Origin: an uncultured Eubacteriales bacterium
Lineage (GTDB): Bacteria > Bacillota > Clostridia > Christensenellales > CAG-138
Direction: 5' to 3'
NCBI GenBank assembly: GCA_902768995.1
Contig: CACXNN010000082.1
Location: 1 to 8,076, forward strand
Length of the DNA stretch: 8,076 bases
Below are positions 5,794 to 8,076 of the stretch, in pieces (the stretch's first letter is position 1; every line of letters starts with the position of its first letter). The position numbers were made by a program, and so were the translations under genes. The notes beneath the pieces were generated by a model that worked only from the letters and a program-made list of their open reading frames with translations, did no database searches and was not told the origin of the DNA.

Positions 5794-7475
5794 GCGGGTA
5801 GTTTTTGCTTTGTTTCCCGCATTTCTGCCTGAATGGCGGCAATCTCTTCCGCCTCCGGAACTGTGAACAATCCGATCCCAGTGAAGTAGATATCCACCGG
5901 AATCGCGTTGATCCTGCCTTGTTTAATCGGTTTGTGCACTTCGATCCGTTTGATCATCGAATTTACCAGCTCCGGGGTAAGTTCCCGGAAGTCTGAACGG
6001 CTGCGGACTGTTTTTAGAAGAAGACGGATATCCTCTCGTTTCGATTCCTCCCGGGACAGTTCATCCTTCTCCAGCTGAGCCCTGTGCTTGAGTTCCAGCT
6101 GGTCAGCTTCATACCGGTCGCGCATGGCAATGAACCGTTCATCGGAGATCTTGCCGCTGAGATTGTCTTCATAGATCCGCATCATGATCCGGTCGATCTC
6201 CAGGATCCGCGTTTCCGATTGCATGATCGACTGCCGCTTCTTCTGGATCGCCGTATTTCTGGCCATGACGTTGTTCTTCTCAATCAAGTACAGGAACATG
6301 CTCTCATACGAACGCACGAAATCCGCGAACCGGCTGATCGCTTCCGAAACGATCGTCTTCAGGACCGTATCCCGGATATAGTGGGCCGTGCAGCTGCCGC
6401 GTCCGGATTTGTAGTTAGAGCATACAAAGTGATCCTGATCCGCCGGATGCGACTTCGACGCCGCAAAGTACAGCTTTGCCTTGCAGTCCGCACAGTAGGC
6501 CAGTCCGGAAAAGAGGCTGCTGCGTCCGACCCTGGTTGGGCGTCGCTTGTTCTTCCGCAGTTCCTGAACCCGGAGCCATTGCTCCTCCGAAATGATCGGC
6601 GGCTGCATGTTCGGTATGATCTGCTGCTCTTCGATCGGGCGTTCCACCTTCTTGTGCACCTTGTAACTGACGGTAGTTGTTTTGAAATTGACCGCGCAGC
6701 CGGTATATTGCCTGTTAGCTAAGATATCCGCGACGGTATCTCCAGACCAGCCGTACGGAATCGCAGGCGGAGATGTTGGTGCTTTTCGTCCGCAGGAAAG
6801 GAAGTGTTCTACCGGCGTCGGTATTTTGTCCGCTTCCAGGATCCTCGCGATCTGCGTCGGACCCTTCCCTGCGAGACAGAGGTCAAAGATCCTCCGGACA
6901 ACGGCGGCGGCCGGCTCGTCAACGTGCCAGATATCGCTGTCTTTCACGTCTTTCACGTATCCATACGGAGCGATCGTTCCGACGCGCCTGCCGGAAGCTG
7001 CTTTGGACGCCCAGACGGCACGGACTTTCTTGCTGGTCTGGGATGCGTACCATTCGTTGAATATATTGGAAAACGGCATGAGCTCCGTTCCGGTATTGCT
7101 GGCCGTGTCCACATTCTCCTGAATGGCAATGAACCGTATTCCGAGCGTCGGATACTTGATCTCCAGGTACTGTCCCGCTTCCAGATAGTTTCTGCCGAAG
7201 CGTGACAGGTCCTTGACCACGATCGTACCGATCTGCCCTGCTTCCGCCATGGCCTCCATGCGCCGGAAATCCGGACGGTCGAACGTGGTGCCGCTGACCC
7301 CGTCGTCCACAAAGAACGTCGGATGCAGTAACCCGTGCTCCTTCGCGTACGCAAGCAGGATATCCTTCTGATTCGCGATCGAGTTCGATTCACCTTCTCT
7401 GCCGTCGTCCTGGGAGAGACGGCAATAAAGGGCTGTGATCTTCTGCTGCCCTGTATCTTTTGTCTTTGCTGTCAT
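5790..7475 (-). CDS. large serine recombinase (TnpX-like, resolvase/recombinase/zinc-ribbon/DUF4368)
   Basis: A 561-residue site-specific recombinase. The resolvase catalytic domain (about 12-160) starts ALYCRLSQDD, with the nucleophile Ser21 and flanking Arg19, and includes VDDGVSGTTFDRPDF and VVKDLSRFGRNY (Arg92, Arg95). The 'Recombinase' DNA-binding domain covers about 165-300 (APYGYVKD to NRQYTGC). A zinc ribbon uses Cys328, Cys331, Cys352 and Cys362. A charged coiled coil (about 400-485) and a DUF4368-type end (PVDIYFTGIGLF) complete it. Enzymes of this class integrate and excise elements through a covalent phosphoserine intermediate without host homology. All catalytic and zinc residues are present, so it appears intact. 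The ATG has AAAGGAG 12 nt upstream, and that site overlaps the end of a possible leader peptide. It is the last element gene before the chromosomal junction. Confidence 0.96.
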   Translation of the reverse strand: MTAKTKDTGQQKITALYCRLSQDDGREGESNSIANQKDILLAYAKEHGLLHPTFFVDDGVSGTTFDRPDFRRMEAMAEAGQIGTIVVKDLSRFGRNYLEAGQYLEIKYPTLGIRFIAIQENVDTASNTGTELMPFSNIFNEWYASQTSKKVRAVWASKAASGRRVGTIAPYGYVKDVKDSDIWHVDEPAAAVVRRIFDLCLAGKGPTQIARILEADKIPTPVEHFLSCGRKAPTSPPAIPYGWSGDTVADILANRQYTGCAVNFKTTTVSYKVHKKVERPIEEQQIIPNMQPPIISEEQWLRVQELRKNKRRPTRVGRSSLFSGLAYCADCKAKLYFAASKSHPADQDHFVCSNYKSGRGSCTAHYIRDTVLKTIVSEAISRFADFVRSYESMFLYLIEKNNVMARNTAIQKKRQSIMQSETRILEIDRIMMRIYEDNLSGKISDERFIAMRDRYEADQLELKHRAQLEKDELSREESKREDIRLLLKTVRSRSDFRELTPELVNSMIKRIEVHKPIKQGRINAIPVDIYFTGIGLFTVPEAEEIAAIQAEMRETKQKLPA

Positions 7476-7484
7476 ATACTGTAA

Positions 7485-7547
7485 TTACTCCTTTCCGACA
7501 ACCGGGCACAGTAAAGGCAAGGATAGATTACCATGCCCGGCTGCCAT
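7485..7547 (-). CDS. possible 20-codon leader peptide upstream of the recombinase
   Basis: Minus-strand ATG at 7547-7545 opens a short frame beginning MAAGHGNLSLPLLCPV and ending GKE then TAA (7487-7485). Its last codons and stop run through the GGAAAGGAG ribosome binding site of the recombinase, and its start lies 15 nt after the TnpW-like stop. It has no clear ribosome binding site of its own, so it would depend on reinitiation. It encloses an inverted repeat. No family is recognised. This may be a regulatory leader or chance. Confidence 0.25.
   Translation of the reverse strand: MAAGHGNLSLPLLCPVVGKE
7502..7540. repeat. inverted repeat in the recombinase leader
   Basis: CCGGGCA (7502-7508) and TGCCCGG (7534-7540) are perfect 7-bp arms separated by 25 nt. 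They lie in the 87-nt gap between the TnpW-like gene and the recombinase, just before its ribosome binding site. In RNA they could form a stem affecting translation or transcript elongation; as DNA they could be a protein-binding site. No T-run follows, so a simple terminator is unlikely. Confidence 0.5.
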
Positions 7548-7562
7548 TCACAAATGTGCGGA

Positions 7563-7769
7563 TCAGGGATCCGCGAGGATGACCTTCTGTATCTGCCGGA
7601 AGACGCTTTCTCTTCCGTCAGGATTAAAGAAGGTGTTGACGATATACGTGGTGCGCCCGATCTTCATGGTGAAGCCGGTCGGACGGTTCACCTCTTCCAG
7701 CGAATCATACGGGAACGGCAGGATCGCGGCGATCTCCGATTCACTGAGTTGCTTACGGTCAGCCTTCAT
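7563..7769 (-). CDS. tnpW: TnpW-like transposon-encoded small protein
   Basis: 68 residues. The second half (GFTMKIGRTTYIVNTFFNPDG, then RESVFRQIQKVIL) resembles the TnpW family (Pfam 'transposon-encoded protein TnpW'), which has a short beta-hairpin of the form IGxTTYxVxxxF and then a helix. Its length is within the usual 58-79. TnpW proteins are named from Tn4451-like elements and have no established biochemical role; they often sit next to TnpX-type recombinases, as here. Its ATG overlaps the stop of the ParB-like gene (ATGA), with GGAG 2 nt upstream, so translation is probably coupled. The gap to the recombinase is 87 nt. Confidence in the family is moderate, as it rests on one short motif plus context. 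Confidence 0.7.
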   Translation of the reverse strand: MKADRKQLSESEIAAILPFPYDSLEEVNRPTGFTMKIGRTTYIVNTFFNPDGRESVFRQIQKVILADP

Positions 7770-8076
7770 CTCTCCACCCCCCGGGACCGCTGCTTCTGCT
7801 TAACCGGAGGATTATTCTTTTCTTCCAACATTCGCAGAATCGACCGCTGAATATCGCGTATGCTATACTCGGCAGGAAAGAAGCGCCGGATGTCCTGCAC
7901 CGGTATGCTGACGTATTCCCGCTGGTTGGCTTTCTGTTCCGACATCACCGCCATGATGCCGTCTTCGTCCAGATCGCCGCTACGGAACAGATTCTTCATG
8001 CGGACTGCCTGGGAGTAGGAGGGCGTGCAATCCTCCGCTTCCATGGCGTCCAGCACGGCATACTGCATGTCCTCGT
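7766..8076 (-). CDS. ParB/RepB/Spo0J-family partition protein, C-terminal part
   Basis: The frame is open to the right edge, so the 5' part is missing. The ATG at 8068-8066 is probably internal, since codons for Glu and Asp precede it in frame. About 102 residues are visible. The text AVLDAMEAEDCTPSYSQAVRMKNLF, then GIMAVMSEQKANQ and IRRFFPAEYSIRDIQRSILRML, resembles the region after the DNA-binding domain of ParB-like proteins found on Firmicutes conjugative elements. ParB partners with a ParA ATPase for stable inheritance, in this case perhaps of the excised circular element. The N-terminal CTPase/box motifs that would prove it lie outside the window. The TGA stop overlaps the next gene's ATG. 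Confidence 0.65.
   Translation of the reverse strand, partial: EDMQYAVLDAMEAEDCTPSYSQAVRMKNLFRSGDLDEDGIMAVMSEQKANQREYVSIPVQDIRRFFPAEYSIRDIQRSILRMLEEKNNPPVKQKQRSRGVER

Larger units (their letters stand above)
5790..8076. mobile_element. end of an integrated element (ICE/IME or Tn4451-like), continuing beyond the right edge
   Basis: A large serine recombinase, a TnpW-like protein and a ParB-like protein occupy this stretch in one orientation, and GC content is lower than in the chromosomal genes to the left (33 of 60 bases at 6301-6360 versus 39 of 60 at 3001-3060). Serine-recombinase elements commonly keep the integrase gene at one end next to the attachment site. The left boundary is therefore placed near the recombinase stop; the true crossover could lie anywhere in about 5690-5790. 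Cargo and the other end are outside the window, so the element type is unknown. Confidence 0.65.

Noticed and set aside
6084..6722. Plus-strand 212-codon frame within the recombinase
   Set aside because: It is antisense to the coiled-coil and zinc-ribbon part of an intact recombinase and has no domain match.
8066..8068. ATG as the true start of the ParB-like protein
   Set aside because: The frame stays open to the window edge, the visible part resembles a C-terminal region only, and no clear ribosome binding site can be seen in the few bases upstream.
1..8076. CRISPR array, tRNA, rRNA or riboswitch
   Set aside because: No regularly spaced repeats, cloverleaf with CCA-ready stem, rRNA signature or known aptamer core was seen on either strand; nearly all sequence is accounted for by coding genes.

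Overview
The window looks like a high-GC member of the Clostridia, close to the Oscillospiraceae/Ruminococcaceae. The protein families are all typical Firmicutes types: a DRTGG/CBS manganese pyrophosphatase, a nucleoside kinase with a ThrRS-like front half, a DUF1461/Lit-type membrane protein, a DUF1292 protein, and a TnpX-like large serine recombinase. The species cannot be fixed from the window alone.

Region 1 (about 1-5252, all minus strand, transcribed leftward) is a tightly packed chromosomal run. In transcription order it holds a PAS/YheO-like DNA-binding regulator (start re-set to 5177), a CBS/DRTGG manganese-dependent inorganic pyrophosphatase, a TGS/ThrRS-SAD/P-loop nucleoside kinase, a DUF1461 (Lit-type) membrane protein with a long extra C-terminal tail, and the first 51 codons of tsaD, which runs off the left edge. 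Gaps are 24-25 nt or the genes overlap (8 nt and 14 nt). One promoter (TTGAAA-17-TATCAT) sits in front of the regulator, so the set probably forms one operon. Its members touch pyrophosphate removal, nucleotide metabolism, membrane lipoprotein modification and tRNA t6A synthesis.

Region 2 (5253-5790) starts with a divergent promoter region. A plus-strand DUF1292 gene follows; its 3' end carries an apparent 1-nt-missing (or 2-nt-extra) frameshift that displaces a Cys-rich tail. Two hairpins come next, the second a perfect 10-bp terminator-like stem ending 8 nt before the stop of the next gene.

Region 3 (about 5790-8076, minus strand) is the end of an integrated mobile element that continues past the right edge. 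It has the C-terminal part of a ParB-like protein, a TnpW-like small protein translationally coupled to it (ATGA overlap), an 87-nt leader with an inverted repeat and a possible 20-codon peptide, and a 561-residue large serine recombinase whose 3' end faces the junction. Base composition falls at the junction: one sampled 60-base line has 39 G/C at 3001-3060 and another has 33 G/C at 6301-6360. No clearly new biological system is visible. The most useful leads are the element boundary, the recombinase leader, the tailed Lit-type protein and the DUF1292 frameshift.
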